Shown here piece by piece: positions 63,348 through 64,000 of a stretch of DNA of 64,000 nucleotides. The notes beneath the pieces are model-generated. The model was not told the origin of the DNA. It did not search any database and saw nothing but the letters and a program-made list of their open reading frames with translations. The stretch spans positions 30,523 through 94,522 of the forward strand of contig NZ_JASPJK010000009.1 of NCBI RefSeq assembly GCF_030232265.1. Direction: 5' to 3'. The translations under genes and the position numbers were made by a program. How positions within the stretch are numbered: the first letter of the stretch is position 1; every line of letters starts with the position of its first letter. Source of the DNA: Corynebacterium sp. MSK041. GTDB taxonomy: Bacteria; Actinomycetota; Actinomycetes; Mycobacteriales; Mycobacteriaceae.

Positions 63348-63947
63348 ACAACATGACTTAACCAGGGGATTTGTGTTGTTGGTTGGGTGTGTGTAGCTTT
63401 GTGTGAGTCAGCGTGACCGACAACGCCCCGCCGGACAGTCTGATTGGGACTGGGTTTTGGTGAGATGGCGGTAGGAAAACGAGCGTTGATGGTTCCTTTC
63501 ATGTGATCCGCATGTGCTGCGATTTTGTTTGTGGTGTGGGTGTGTGTAAGGTTCAGCAAGCTGCTTTGAACGGGCCCTGTTGTGGGGTGTGTTTGGGTGT
63601 GCGTGTGTTGTGTGAGAACTCGATAGTGTGCCAATGATTTTTTGTTTGGTTGGTTTGTGACTGTTTGCTCCGTTTTGGGGTGTGTGCTGGTCGATGCTGT
63701 TTGAACCATTGATGGAATGGTGTCGTCTGGTTGGTCGCATGGCTGATTAGATTTTTTTGTTGTTGTCTTTTTTCCTCGTCGATTGGGGCAGCAACGTTGG
63801 ATGAACCTTTTTGGTTTGTCGAGTAATTTTTGGATGTGCCAGGCCAGCATCTTGTTTGTGGTGTTGGTGTGGTTTGTTTTGGTTAGGTTTTGGGCTTTTC
63901 ACGGCTCGGTAATCTTTTACTGAATTGATGCTCACGTTTGTGGGTGT
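63348..63947 (+). other. rRNA operon leader region
   Basis: About 600 bases without a credible protein gene. It is strongly T/G-rich on the + strand. TTGTTT (63525-63530) and TAAGGT (63547-63552), 16 bases apart, form a possible promoter. The segment around 63609-63632 (GAGAACTCGATAGTGTG) resembles the actinobacterial rrn leader element associated with antitermination or RNase III processing. Confidence 0.65.
63525..63552 (+). promoter_or_regulatory. Candidate rrn promoter
   Basis: TTGTTT and TAAGGT are spaced by 16 bases, about 400 bases upstream of the 16S 5' end. It is a sigma-70-like match only. Confidence 0.35.

Positions 63948-64000
<53 letters not shown>

Overview
The window is a high-GC actinobacterial chromosome segment, almost certainly from the genus Corynebacterium. 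The evidence is the trpE-G-D-C(F)-B-A operon with fused trpCF, the rpsF-ssb-rplI-dnaB block next to a class A penicillin-binding protein, a DUF5318 gene and a MalR-like regulator, divergent aceA/aceB, and the pcnA/NUDIX/DUF6049/murJ cluster. No phage, transposon, CRISPR array or tRNA was seen. Four perfect parS sites and the murJ cluster imply that the window lies close to oriC. By corynebacterial synteny, oriC should lie beyond the left edge; this is inference.

Layout: 1-10 kb holds leftward murJ (3' end outside the window), DUF6049 and NUDIX genes, then rightward pcnA/cca, an AlgH/YqgE gene and an AzlC/AzlD exporter. 9.8-12.8 kb is accessory: a small secreted protein, a decayed paralogue, a DUF222-HNH protein and an unknown gene. 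12.7-20.5 kb is a leftward trp operon bracketed by a Rieske lipoprotein and an SdpI-like membrane protein. 20.6-27.5 kb carries a DAACS symporter, a DUF5129 protein, a flavodoxin, leuS and VanZ, with three of the four parS sites. 27.5-36.5 kb is mixed metabolism and membrane genes (YhdH-like reductase, DUF202 pair, MFS, nnr, Nei-type glycosylase, RraA-like). 36.8-40.8 kb is the glyoxylate shunt. 41-46 kb has DUF1846, trhO, a tandem Usp protein and a MarR/DUF5318 pair. 46-54.3 kb is envelope synthesis (class A PBP, GT87) followed by rpsF-ssb-rplI and dnaB. 54-59.7 kb has an MFS transporter, copper export, a thioredoxin and a PspA homologue. 59.7-63.3 kb has an NYN protein and a GntR-ABC operon. 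The window ends 53 bases into a 16S rRNA gene.

The most unusual signal is an 11-base word, GCTTATCGACG, present 21 times exactly, 10 on + and 11 on -. About 0.03 copies would be expected by chance. It occurs in intergenic DNA and inside unrelated genes in several reading frames. Several copies share a longer context (AAGC upstream, C-rich tail), which suggests a dispersed genome-wide element such as an uptake-signal-like or protein-binding repeat. A second unusual region is the 500-base gap before dnaB, with six DnaA boxes matching TTATNCACA.
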